Below, in pieces: positions 26,175-34,256 of a stretch of DNA of 63,295 nucleotides (position 1 is its first letter; each line of letters begins with the position of its first letter). This DNA is from Ilumatobacteraceae bacterium. Its GTDB lineage: Bacteria > Actinomycetota > Acidimicrobiia > Acidimicrobiales > Ilumatobacteraceae. The notes beneath the pieces are model-generated. The model was not told where the DNA came from. It was given only the letters and a program-made list of their open reading frames with translations, and did not search any database. The position numbers and the translations under genes are program-made. The stretch is taken from contig JANYKU010000084.1 in the NCBI GenBank assembly GCA_025358075.1, forward strand, positions 1-63,295, given 5' to 3'.

Positions 26175-28471
26175 CGTGGGTTGCCGTTGCGCTGGGCCAG
26201 CGTTGGCGGGTCGTGAGCACGAATCGGCGGGACTGGTCCGACGAAGCGCTCGATCTGAACTCGAGTCTGTTGTCCGGCGCAGCCCTGCGACAACTGCGAC
26301 GTCGGTCGATCCTCGGTCAGAGCGTTCGGGTTGCCGTGCACGCACAACGTCGATCCGTCGAGGAGCTGCAGTGGGTCATACCAAGCACCAGTCGCCAATT
26401 GGGTCACGCCGGGCCGAACTGTGGTGGAGTGCACTGCGCCGGCCAGGCATGCACCACGGTCGTTGTAGATGCGGACAACGTCCCCGTCGGCAATGCCCCG
26501 AGCAACAGCATCGACGGGATTGATCAGGATCGGTTCGCGCCCCTGGACCTTGCTGGCGAGACTGACAGCACCGACATCGAGTTGGCCGTGCAGCCGCGTC
26601 GACGGTTGATTTGCAACGAGGTGGAGCGGGAACGAATCCTCGTCACTGTGGTCGGGTTCGATCCAGGTCGGGTGCCCTGGGCAGTCGTCGTAACCGAACC
26701 CGGCGATCACGTCTGACGCCAACTCGATGCGACCACTCGGCGTCTTGAGACGGAATTGTTCGGGGTCGCTGCGGAACCGCTCGAACATCGTGCAGTGCTC
26801 CTCGGCGAACGGCAATTCAATTCCGCCTTCCGCCCAGAACTGGTCGAAGGGCGGAACGACGTTGCCGATCTTTTGGCGCCAGTTCTCGTAGAGGTGCTCG
26901 AGCCATTCACGAGTCGTCCTACCTTCCGTGAAGGCGTCACCGACACCCATTTGCTCTGCGATCCGACGGAAGATCTCATGATCGTCAAGTGCCTCGCCCG
27001 GCGCCGTAGTTGCCCGATGCATCGCGATGAGATGCGTATCGCGCCGGCCGGCGCCGAGATCCTCCCGCTCCATGGGAATGGTGGTCGGCAACACGATGTC
27101 GGCGTGCCGGGCCATCGATGTCCAGTACGGCTCGTTGACGACGACCGTGTCGACCATGCCGAGCGCTCGGCGCAGACGATCGAGGTCTTGATGATGGTGA
27201 AATGGGTTGCCACCGGCCCAATACACCAACCGAATATCGGGATAGGTGTACGTGCCCCCGTCGTAGGCGAACGCGTCGCCCGGCGACAGCAACATGTCGG
27301 CAATACGGGCGACCGGGATGAAGGTGCGGACCTTGTTGCCACCCTTCGAAAAGTGCGGCAGGCCGATCGAGGGCCCGACGGATCCGACGTCGCCCATCGA
27401 GCCATAGCCGTGACCGAAACCTCCACCCGGTAGGCCGATCTGGCCCAGCAAGGCGGCGAGCGCAAGCCCCGCCCACACCGGCTGCTCGCCGTGCGGGATG
27501 CGCTGCAGCGACCATGTCACCGTGACCAACGTACGAAGTGCGGCCATCCGTCGTGCCAGCTGGCGGATCTCATCGGCCGGGATCTGGCAACGGGTGCTCG
27601 CCCATTCGGCGCTCTTCGGTACACCGTCGGCCGCGCCGAGCACATACGACTCGAAGACGTCGGCACCAGATGTGTAGCGGTCGAGAAACTCGCGGTCGGC
27701 GAGGTTCTCGACCAGCAAGGTATGAGCAAGTGCAAGCATGAGGGCCACATCCGTGCCGGGCACGATGGCATACCACGTCGCCGGGATGTGCGACGGCAGA
27801 TCGTTGTGCAATGGGCTGACCAGCGCGAATTCGACGCCTCGCGCTGCAGCCCGATCGAGGTAGTCGCGTGTCCGGTGCTCGGTCATCCCTCCCGGCGTCA
27901 CGAACACGTTCTTTGCCGGTATCCCACCGAACGCCACGACCAGGTCGGTGTGTTCGACGATGGTCGGCCACGAAGTTGGCTGACGCATCACTTCTTCGGC
28001 GCTGCCGACGACGTGTGGCAACAACACGACGGAGGTGCCGTTGCTATACGAGTTGATCGACCGCGTGTACCCGCCGATGAGGTTGAGGAGGCGCTGCAGT
28101 TGCGACTGGGCCTGGTGAAAGATCCCCGCACTCGCCCAGCCGTACGAGCCGCCGAAGATGCTCTCGTTTCCATGACCCGCGCGCACTCGATTCAGCTCGG
28201 TCCCCACGGCTCCTACCGCCTCGTCCCAGGTGACCTCGACGAACTCGTCGCGCCCACGGCAGTCAGTCGGCCCTGGACCGTTCTCGAGCCAGCCGCGCCG
28301 GATAGCTGGACGCAGGACTCGTGTGCGGTGACGCGCCGCGCTGGCTACGCCTCCCAGCAAGGGCGAAGGATCGGGATCGGCCGGATGTGGCACCACCTCG
28401 ACGATCTCATCGTTCACGACCCGCACTCCGTACGCGCCCCAGTGCGACGTGGTCGGTATCACGGTCGTCAT
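26171..28471 (-). CDS. Molybdopterin oxidoreductase (BisC/TorA-like)
   Basis: 766 residues of the DMSO-reductase superfamily without the N-terminal Fe-S motif, which places it with the biotin sulfoxide/TMAO/DMSO reductase branch. Blocks seen are WDEAVGAVGTELNRVRAGHG, SYGWASAGIFHQAQSQLQRL, a Ser-containing metal-ligand region NSYSNGTS, GGNPFHHHQDLDRLRRAL, VNEPYWTSMARHADIVLPTT, and a C-terminal cofactor cap HLVANQPSTRLHGQLD. No Tat signal is visible, so it is probably cytoplasmic. Substrate and electron donor are unknown. Operon partner: the EthD gene. Confidence 0.88.
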   Translation of the reverse strand: MTTVIPTTSHWGAYGVRVVNDEIVEVVPHPADPDPSPLLGGVASAARHRTRVLRPAIRRGWLENGPGPTDCRGRDEFVEVTWDEAVGAVGTELNRVRAGHGNESIFGGSYGWASAGIFHQAQSQLQRLLNLIGGYTRSINSYSNGTSVVLLPHVVGSAEEVMRQPTSWPTIVEHTDLVVAFGGIPAKNVFVTPGGMTEHRTRDYLDRAAARGVEFALVSPLHNDLPSHIPATWYAIVPGTDVALMLALAHTLLVENLADREFLDRYTSGADVFESYVLGAADGVPKSAEWASTRCQIPADEIRQLARRMAALRTLVTVTWSLQRIPHGEQPVWAGLALAALLGQIGLPGGGFGHGYGSMGDVGSVGPSIGLPHFSKGGNKVRTFIPVARIADMLLSPGDAFAYDGGTYTYPDIRLVYWAGGNPFHHHQDLDRLRRALGMVDTVVVNEPYWTSMARHADIVLPTTIPMEREDLGAGRRDTHLIAMHRATTAPGEALDDHEIFRRIAEQMGVGDAFTEGRTTREWLEHLYENWRQKIGNVVPPFDQFWAEGGIELPFAEEHCTMFERFRSDPEQFRLKTPSGRIELASDVIAGFGYDDCPGHPTWIEPDHSDEDSFPLHLVANQPSTRLHGQLDVGAVSLASKVQGREPILINPVDAVARGIADGDVVRIYNDRGACLAGAVHSTTVRPGVTQLATGAWYDPLQLLDGSTLCVHGNPNALTEDRPTSQLSQGCAGQQTRVQIERFVGPVPPIRAHDPPTLAQRNGNPR

Positions 28472-28601
28472 CTCGGCCTCACCCTTGTGATCTGTTGATC
28501 CCCACGAATCGGCGACGTTGTGGCGCTGACGTCAACGTAGTGTCGGCACACGCGACGCAACGAAGCAGTTTCAGCGATGCCGGATCAGCCGAACCGTTTG
28601 A

Positions 28602-28787
28602 TCAACTGCCGAGCAGACGGCTCAGCCACGTCCGGCGGGGCGCAGCGGTCGTGGAAGGCGGTCGGCGCTCGCTGCGGCACGAGCAGCGCTCACTCGCCGC
28701 AACATCGCCCAGAACCTGCTCGACGTGAGCACCACATCCCGCCCACGTCGGCCGCTTGCACACCTTGCACGTCACTCGTCTACACAT
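28602..28787 (-). CDS. Small Cys-rich protein with CsoR-type box at its start
   Basis: 61 residues starting MCRRVTCKVCKRPTWAGCGA followed by HVEQVLGDVAASERCSC. The MCxxxxCxxCxxxTWxGCGxH pattern is, from memory, shared by small uncharacterised actinobacterial proteins, and resembles a zinc ribbon or a thiol-redox peptide. Its ATG lies inside or directly next to the ATACCC...GGGTAT box at 28786-28801, so it is a likely member of the persulfide regulon. Downstream of the CstR-like gene on the same strand. The C-terminal 20 residues are low-complexity. Confidence 0.65.
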   Translation of the reverse strand: MCRRVTCKVCKRPTWAGCGAHVEQVLGDVAASERCSCRSERRPPSTTAAPRRTWLSRLLGS

Positions 28788-28801
28788 ACCCCCCAGGGTA
28801 T
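28786..28801. promoter_or_regulatory. CstR/CsoR-type operator box 1
   Basis: ATACCCCCCAGGGTAT, between the regulator gene and the small Cys-rich gene. ATACCC/GGGTAT arms are characteristic of CsoR/CstR-family operators. Confidence 0.75.
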
Positions 28802-28829
28802 CATCTAAACGAACGTCGGCGGCACACCC

Positions 28830-29108
28830 TCAGGCGAGCTTCATGAACATCTTCTGGACATCGGCCAAGGCGTAGCCCTCTTCGGCAGCCCGCTCAGGAT
28901 CCGAGACACACCACGTGAGGCCGGCCGCCACGAGGAGAAACGCGGCCTGCTCCAACGCCTTCGTGACCGCTGTCAGCTGGGTGACGACTTCTCGGCAGTC
29001 ACGACCTTCGTCCAGCATCAGCCCAACGCCGCGCACCTGCCCCTCGGCGCGCCGCAGTCGCTTCTTGAGATCGGCGAGTGTTTCCTGAGGCAGCTCCACG
29101 AGGTCCAT
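28830..29108 (-). CDS. cstR: CstR-like persulfide-sensing repressor
   Basis: 92 residues of the CsoR/RcnR/FrmR family (DUF156), all-helical: LADLKKRLRRAEGQVRGVGLML, GRDCREVVTQLTAVTKALEQ, GLTWCV. Cys38 and Cys67 are 29 apart, matching Cys31 and Cys60 of CstR. The His that CsoR uses between them to bind copper is Gly here, so a persulfide sensor is far more likely than a Cu(I) sensor. Two operator boxes lie in the divergent gap with the SQR gene, and further boxes precede the CstB-like and thioredoxin operons. Confidence 0.85.
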   Translation of the reverse strand: MDLVELPQETLADLKKRLRRAEGQVRGVGLMLDEGRDCREVVTQLTAVTKALEQAAFLLVAAGLTWCVSDPERAAEEGYALADVQKMFMKLA

Positions 29109-29135
29109 CCTTTACAGTCAGAGGACAACCTACCG

Positions 29136-29151
29136 AAACCCCCTGGGGTAC
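29136..29151. promoter_or_regulatory. CstR/CsoR-type operator box 2
   Basis: AAACCCCCTGGGGTAC, 28 bp upstream of the cstR start; likely autoregulatory. One arm is imperfect. Confidence 0.65.
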
Positions 29152-29216
29152 CGCGCTCATGGTGTCCGGAAGGGGCGGAGGAATTTGATCGGGAGACCGG
29201 CTCGGGACGTTTTCCT

Positions 29217-29232
29217 CTACCCCCCGGGGTAT
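29217..29232. promoter_or_regulatory. CstR/CsoR-type operator box 3
   Basis: CTACCCCCCGGGGTAT, 39 bp upstream of the SQR start at 29271; positioned to block its promoter. Confidence 0.75.
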
Positions 29233-29270
29233 ATGGCAGGCAGAGTTGAGATCGAGAAGGAGGTCTCCCG

Positions 29271-30551
29271 ATGACCAAGCGGATCGTGATCCTCGGTGGC
29301 GGCACGGGTGGAACGTTGGTCGCCAACCGGCTGCATCGCCACTACCACAAGGCCCACGGTGACGTCTCCATCACGGTGATCGACCAGGACAACCATCACG
29401 TGTACCAACCTGGGCTGTTGTTCGTGCCGTTCGGCCTGGCCGACGAGCGAGAGATCGTGCGGTCTCGCAAGGCGCAGTTGCACAAGGACGTCGAGTTCAT
29501 CGAGTCGGGCATCGAGCGCGTCGACAGCGGGCGCGACGTCGTGGTATTGGCCGACGGTCGTGAGCTCGGGTACGACCTGCTGGTGATCGCCACCGGATCA
29601 CACCTGGCGCTCGACGAGACCGAGGGACTCGCCGGGGCGGGCTGGAACGAGAAGGTGTTCACGTTCTACGACCTGCCGGGTGCGACAGCACTCGCGGCCG
29701 CTCTGGCCGACTTCGAAGGCGGCAGGCTGGTGGTGAACGTGGTCGACATGCCCATCAAGTGCCCGGTGGCTCCGCTCGAATTCTGTTTCCTCGCCGACTG
29801 GTACTTCACCGATCGCGGCATTCGTGACAAGGTCGAGATCACCTACGCCACGCCGCTCGACGGTGCATTCACCAAGCCGGTCGCGTCGGCGACGCTTGCC
29901 TCGCTGCTGGACGAGAAGGGCATCCACCTCGTCACCGAGTTCAACACTGGCGAGGTCGACGGCATCGGGGGCAAACTGGTCGGCTACGACGGCCGCGAGA
30001 TGCCGTTCGACCTCGCCGTCGTCGTGCCGCTGCACAGCGGCGGCGACTACGTGGGTCGCAGCGAAGGTCTCGGCGACGACCTCAACTTCGTCCCGACGAA
30101 CAAGTCGACCCTGCAGACCTTGGCAAAGGGGAACATCTTCGCCATCGGTGACGCCACCAATGTGCCCGCCTCGAAGGCAGGCTCGGTGACTCACTTCGAA
30201 GGCGAGGTTCTGGTCGAGAACATCGTCCGCTTCCTCGAGGGCCGCGACCTGTCCAGCACGTTCGACGGGCACGCCAACTGCTTCATCGAGACAGGGTTCG
30301 GCAAAGCACTGCTGATCGATTTCAACTACGAGACCGAGCCGTTGCCCGGTCACTACCCGTCGCGTGTCGGCATGCCCTTGCTGAAGGAGAGCCGAATGAA
30401 CCACCTGGGCAAGTTGATGTTCCAGTGGTTCTACTGGCACGCCCTGCTGCAGGGACGCGACGTGCCCGGCATCGGCACCGACATGCCCGAGCACGGCAAG
30501 CAACACACCTCCACCACACCGAACCGCGCCCCCGAGGAGGCATCAGCATGA
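29271..30551 (+). CDS. sqr: Sulfide:quinone oxidoreductase family flavoprotein
   Basis: 426 residues. Predicted to oxidise sulfide to persulfide/polysulfide and reduce quinone at the membrane. The FAD-binding loop ILGGGTGGTLVANRL (residues 7-21) and the ATGSH loop are clear. The redox cysteine block is MPIKCPVAPLEFCF (Cys164, Cys172), and the second FAD motif NIFAIGDATNVPASK carries the usual Asp. The C-terminal amphipathic part (LGKLMFQWFYWHALL) would anchor it to the membrane. AGGAGG lies just before the ATG. It shares ATGA overlap with the DsrC-like gene and lies downstream of CstR boxes. Confidence 0.9.
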   Translation: MTKRIVILGGGTGGTLVANRLHRHYHKAHGDVSITVIDQDNHHVYQPGLLFVPFGLADEREIVRSRKAQLHKDVEFIESGIERVDSGRDVVVLADGRELGYDLLVIATGSHLALDETEGLAGAGWNEKVFTFYDLPGATALAAALADFEGGRLVVNVVDMPIKCPVAPLEFCFLADWYFTDRGIRDKVEITYATPLDGAFTKPVASATLASLLDEKGIHLVTEFNTGEVDGIGGKLVGYDGREMPFDLAVVVPLHSGGDYVGRSEGLGDDLNFVPTNKSTLQTLAKGNIFAIGDATNVPASKAGSVTHFEGEVLVENIVRFLEGRDLSSTFDGHANCFIETGFGKALLIDFNYETEPLPGHYPSRVGMPLLKESRMNHLGKLMFQWFYWHALLQGRDVPGIGTDMPEHGKQHTSTTPNRAPEEASA

Positions 30552-30865
30552 GCACCGCAACCATCGCCGGCACCGCCGTCGAACGGAACGACGAAGGGTT
30601 CTTCGTCGACCCGAACCAGTGGACCCGCGACATCGCCGTCGAGATCGCCGCAGAAGACGGCATCACCACCATGACCGATCAGCACTGGCAGGTCATCGAC
30701 TTCATGCGCAAGGAGTACTTCGAGAAGGGCACGGGGCCTACGGTGCGAGTGCTCGGCAAGACCTCCGGGGTCAGCGTGAAGGACCTCTACCTGTTGTTCC
30801 CGAAAGGTCCCGCAAAGATGGCAGCCCACATCGCCGGCATCCCGAAGCCGAGGGGATGCATCTGA
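30548..30865 (+). CDS. DsrC/TusE-like sulfur carrier
   Basis: 105 residues of the DsrC/TusE family: DEGFFVDPNQWTRDIAVEIA, TDQHWQVIDFMRKEYFEKG, VKDLYLLFPKGPAKMAAHIA, and the C-terminal IPKPRGCI. The penultimate Cys104 (CysA) is present, while the second cysteine of true DsrC, about ten residues earlier, is absent. This makes it a single-Cys carrier like TusE. Translationally coupled to SQR, so it probably accepts the sulfane sulfur that SQR releases and hands it to rhodaneses of the next operon. Confidence 0.88.
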   Translation: MSTATIAGTAVERNDEGFFVDPNQWTRDIAVEIAAEDGITTMTDQHWQVIDFMRKEYFEKGTGPTVRVLGKTSGVSVKDLYLLFPKGPAKMAAHIAGIPKPRGCI

Positions 30866-30893
30866 TCGTGAGTCGCTCCATTCACGTGGAATA

Positions 30894-30909
30894 ATACCCC
30901 CTGGGGTAT
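30894..30909. promoter_or_regulatory. CstR/CsoR-type operator box 4 (best palindrome)
   Basis: ATACCCCCTGGGGTAT, extended by two further paired bases and more on each side (AATA...TATT) into an almost 20-bp perfect inverted repeat, 44 bp upstream of the CstB-like start at 30953. Confidence 0.85.
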
Positions 30910-30952
30910 TATGTTGGCACCGATGAACGCCCGCAACAGGAGCACGATCCCC

Positions 30953-32347
30953 ATGTTCTTCCGCCAGTACTACCTCGACTGCCTCTCGCACGCGAGCTAC
31001 CTCATCGGTGACACCGTCACAGGTCGAGCGGTCGTGGTGGATCCCCAGCGTGACGTCGCCGCATACGTCGCCGACGCCGAAGCGCATGGCCTGTCGATCG
31101 AGCACGTGCTGGAGACACACTTCCACGCCGATTTCTTGTCCGGTCACCTCGAGCTGGCCTCGCGCACCGGCGCCACGATCGGGTACGGCTCGGCAGCCGC
31201 CGGCCGAGCTGAGTTCCCGATCGACACGTACGCCGATGGTGAACGGATCCAGTTGGGCGAAGTCGAGTTGGAGATCCTCGAAACTCCCGGTCATACGCCG
31301 GAGTCGATCAGCATCGTCGTCTACCCGAACGGTGTCGGCGCCCCGCCCTACGGTGTGCTGACCGGAGACACGCTGTTCATCGGCGACGTCGGTCGCCCCG
31401 ACCTGCTCGCTTCGGTCGGTGTCACGGCCGAGGAGCTCGCCAGGCAACTGTTCCACTCCCTTCACGAGAAGTTGCTGAAATTGCCGGACTCCGTCAAGGT
31501 GTTTCCCGCTCATGGCGCGGGGTCGGCGTGTGGAAAGAACTTGTCGACCGAGACGGTGTCAACGATCGGCGACCAACGCCGCACCAACTATGCGCTCGCT
31601 CCGATGAGCGAGGAGGAGTTCGTCGAAGCGGTCACTCAGGGACAGTCGGTGGCGCCTCTGTACTTCTCGTTCGCCGCGAACAGGAACCGCGAGCTGCGCG
31701 AGCTCCTCGCCGAGGACGTCAGCGTTCCGAGCCTCACGATGAGCGAGGTGCTTACCCACCAGCACGACGGAGCGGTGGTGATCGATGCACGCGAAGACAT
31801 GGCCTTCGCCGCCGGGCACCTGCGTGGTTCCGTCAACGTCGGGCTCGGTGGTCGCTTCGCCGAGTACGCCGGCGAGGTGATGGCACCGCAGACACCAATC
31901 GTGCTGGTGACACCACCCGGCCACGAGGCCGAAGCGAAGGTCCGTCTGGCCCGCATCGGGTTCGATCGCGTTCTCGGTGCGCTCGAGCACCCGGTCGACA
32001 CGTTCGTCGCCCATCCCGAGCTCATCGAACCGCTGTCGCGGCTGTCCGTAGTCTCGCTGGCCGAGCGGATTCGCTCCGTGCCCGATCTGGTGCTCGTCGA
32101 CGTCCGCAACCCAGGCGAGGTCGCACTCGGCACGATCGCCGGCGCCCGCACCATCAGCCTGCCGGAGTTACTGACCAGCCTCGACCAGCTCGATCGGACG
32201 GCGCCGACGGTGGTGTTCTGCGCCGGCGGGTATCGATCGGCGATCGCATCCAGCTTGCTGCGCTCTCGCGGTTTCTCCGACGTGTCAGACCTGTTCGGTG
32301 GCTACGCCGCCTGGCAGGCTCATCAGGCAGCCGCGGTCGTGATCTGA
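30953..32347 (+). CDS. CstB-like persulfide dioxygenase with two rhodanese domains
   Basis: 464 residues. An N-terminal metallo-beta-lactamase fold, ETHE1-like (1-240), has the Fe(II) ligands in THFHADFLSGH, PGHTPES, GDTLFIGDVG and FPAHGAG. The first rhodanese domain (about 265-345) lacks the active-site Cys (VTPPGHEAEAK instead of a C-x-x-G loop). The second (about 365-464) is active, with VFCAGGYRSA. This matches CstB, which has a dioxygenase, a pseudo-rhodanese and a rhodanese and converts persulfides to thiosulfate. Start 30953 is chosen over 30911 because CAGGAG lies 9 bp upstream and the box would otherwise overlap the coding region. A TauE gene follows after 7 bp. Confidence 0.92.
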   Translation: MFFRQYYLDCLSHASYLIGDTVTGRAVVVDPQRDVAAYVADAEAHGLSIEHVLETHFHADFLSGHLELASRTGATIGYGSAAAGRAEFPIDTYADGERIQLGEVELEILETPGHTPESISIVVYPNGVGAPPYGVLTGDTLFIGDVGRPDLLASVGVTAEELARQLFHSLHEKLLKLPDSVKVFPAHGAGSACGKNLSTETVSTIGDQRRTNYALAPMSEEEFVEAVTQGQSVAPLYFSFAANRNRELRELLAEDVSVPSLTMSEVLTHQHDGAVVIDAREDMAFAAGHLRGSVNVGLGGRFAEYAGEVMAPQTPIVLVTPPGHEAEAKVRLARIGFDRVLGALEHPVDTFVAHPELIEPLSRLSVVSLAERIRSVPDLVLVDVRNPGEVALGTIAGARTISLPELLTSLDQLDRTAPTVVFCAGGYRSAIASSLLRSRGFSDVSDLFGGYAAWQAHQAAAVVI

Positions 32348-32354
32348 GAGGATC

Positions 32355-33167
32355 ATGCGCGCCCTGCTTGCCTCCCCACTCGGGTTCCTCATCGGCCTGT
32401 CACTCGGGGCACTCGGTGGTGGTGGCTCGATCCTCGCCGTTCCGGCCCTCGTCTATGCGGCAGGCCAATCCCCCAAGCACGCGACCACCACCTCGCTGGT
32501 CCTCGTCGCCCTCACCGCATTGATCGGCATCGTGCCTCATTGGCGTGCCGGTCGGGTGCGGGCCGGGGCCGGCACGATCTTCGGTCTCGCTGGTATCGGC
32601 GGCTCGCTCCTCGGCTCCCACTGGAACAAGGCGGCAAACCCCAACGTGCTGCTCCTTGCGTTCTCCGGCCTCATGCTCGTTGCGGCCTACGGCATGTGGC
32701 GACGCGTCACTCGTGCACCCAAGGCTGAGTTGTCATGTTCCGTCGGCGCTGCCGCCGCACCGACGGCGGGCTCGGCTTCGGTGCGAATCGACCCGATGAC
32801 CGTCCTCAAGGTCATCGTCGCCGGCACGATCGTCGGCCTCCTCACCGGGTTCTTCGGCGTCGGTGGCGGCTTCGTCATCGTTCCCGTCCTCGTGCTCGCA
32901 CTCGGGTTCACGATGCCCGAAGCCATCGGGACCTCGCTCCTGGTCATCACCATCAACTCCGCCGTGGCACTCAGCACCCGACTCCAGACCGGGGCGATCG
33001 AATGGGGCACCGTCATCCCGTTCACCATCGCCAGCCTGCTCGGCGTGATCGTCGGCAGCCACCTCGCCCACACCCGCGACTCCGGCTCCCTACAACGTTG
33101 GTTCGTCGGACTCCTCGTCGTCGTCGCCGTGTACACCGCAATCCGCTCCGGCGTCGCCCTGCGATGA
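32355..33167 (+). CDS. TauE/SafE sulfite/organosulfonate exporter-like permease
   Basis: 270 residues with eight predicted membrane segments arranged as two repeats: LGALGGGGSILAVPALVYAAGQ in the first, GLLTGFFGVGGGFVIVPVLVL in the second, each with the family's GxGGG loop. These permeases (TauE/SafE/YfcA) export sulfite or sulfoacetate. Its position directly after the persulfide dioxygenase fits removal of sulfite or thiosulfate produced there. Its stop overlaps the next start (ATGA). Confidence 0.9.
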   Translation: MRALLASPLGFLIGLSLGALGGGGSILAVPALVYAAGQSPKHATTTSLVLVALTALIGIVPHWRAGRVRAGAGTIFGLAGIGGSLLGSHWNKAANPNVLLLAFSGLMLVAAYGMWRRVTRAPKAELSCSVGAAAAPTAGSASVRIDPMTVLKVIVAGTIVGLLTGFFGVGGGFVIVPVLVLALGFTMPEAIGTSLLVITINSAVALSTRLQTGAIEWGTVIPFTIASLLGVIVGSHLAHTRDSGSLQRWFVGLLVVVAVYTAIRSGVALR

Positions 33168-34255
33168 GCATCGAGCCGGAATTCTCCCATCAAGTCAAGG
33201 AAAAAGATCCGGAGGAGGCACCCACCCGCAAACGGCTGCACCCGATCGCCAAGGTTGCCATCGGATCGGTCATCGGTGCCGCGGCGATCTGGTTGATCGT
33301 TTCGACCGCCGGAGGTGTCGGTGATGCGCTGGATGCTGTCGGACGGATGCGTGGCGGGTTCGTCGCTCTCGCGCTGGGGTTCGCTGTTGTCCGTCTGGTG
33401 TTGCTTGGACTGCAACTGCTGTGGCTCGGACGTCGCACCGGGCCGTTGACCCTCCCTACCGCGATGGGAATGTCCCTCATTGTGTATGGGTTCGGAGCCA
33501 TCACGCCTGCAGCCCCCGCTGAAGGAATGGCGATCGCCAACCGGGAACTTCGTCGCCGGGGTCGCACCAAACGGCAAGCACGGCTGACGGTCGGGTTCGC
33601 CGAATGGTTCGAGCAGCGGACCTTCTACGCAGTCGCGGCACTCGACCTCATCCTGGTCATCGCCCTCGGCCATCTTCCGTTCGCCGAGTCATGGCCGTGG
33701 ATGATCGTCGCCGTCGTCGTCATCGTGGCCATAGCCGGTTCGGCCTTCGCGGCGCGACGGCCGGCCAGCGCGGAATGGGTCGCGGGCGTGCTCGCAGCGA
33801 TGCGGATCCGCCGGCCGCAGCCGGCACCGGAGGCTCTGCGCCACGGCGCCGGCGCATGGCACGCTGAGGCGATGGCAGTGGTCGGACCGCCGAGGAACCG
33901 GATTCGATTGGCGCTGATCTCTGCGGCAGCCGTGGTCGCAGATGCAGCGACACTCTGGGCAACCTGCCACGCGGCGGGCTTTCACATCCACCCGGAACTC
34001 GCACTGCTGGCACGAACCGTCGGCACGATCGCCAGCTGGATACCGCTGCTCCCAAGTGGACTGGGAGTCGTCGAGGTGGCGATTCCTGCGATCCTGCATC
34101 GGTTCGGCGCCCCACTCGACGATGCACTCGCTGCAACCCTCGTGTACCGAGCCGCCGGAACGCTGCTTCCGGCACTGGCGGGCGGCCTGGCCATCGTCGC
34201 ATTCGCGACCCATCGGCGCCGCGCCCCGTCGGCGACTGCTGCAGCCGGGACATGA
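33164..34255 (+). CDS. UPF0104/YbhN-type lysylphosphatidylglycerol synthase TM-domain protein
   Basis: 363 residues with about eight transmembrane segments. It matches the flippase/synthase TM family in its LQLLWLGRRTG and FGAITPAAPAEGMAIANRELRRRG region and the final LLPSGLGVVEVAIPAILHRFG, a family signature. The soluble MprF-type aminoacyl transferase domain is absent. Coupled by ATGA to the TauE gene, so it belongs to the sulfur operon, but no sulfur role is known for this family. Confidence 0.85.
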   Translation: MSIEPEFSHQVKEKDPEEAPTRKRLHPIAKVAIGSVIGAAAIWLIVSTAGGVGDALDAVGRMRGGFVALALGFAVVRLVLLGLQLLWLGRRTGPLTLPTAMGMSLIVYGFGAITPAAPAEGMAIANRELRRRGRTKRQARLTVGFAEWFEQRTFYAVAALDLILVIALGHLPFAESWPWMIVAVVVIVAIAGSAFAARRPASAEWVAGVLAAMRIRRPQPAPEALRHGAGAWHAEAMAVVGPPRNRIRLALISAAAVVADAATLWATCHAAGFHIHPELALLARTVGTIASWIPLLPSGLGVVEVAIPAILHRFGAPLDDALAATLVYRAAGTLLPALAGGLAIVAFATHRRRAPSATAAAGT

Positions 34256-34256
34256 C

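Noticed and set aside
28830-29108. Copper-sensing CsoR
   Set aside because: The copper-binding His between the two Cys residues is Gly here, and the surrounding genes handle sulfide, so a persulfide sensor fits better.
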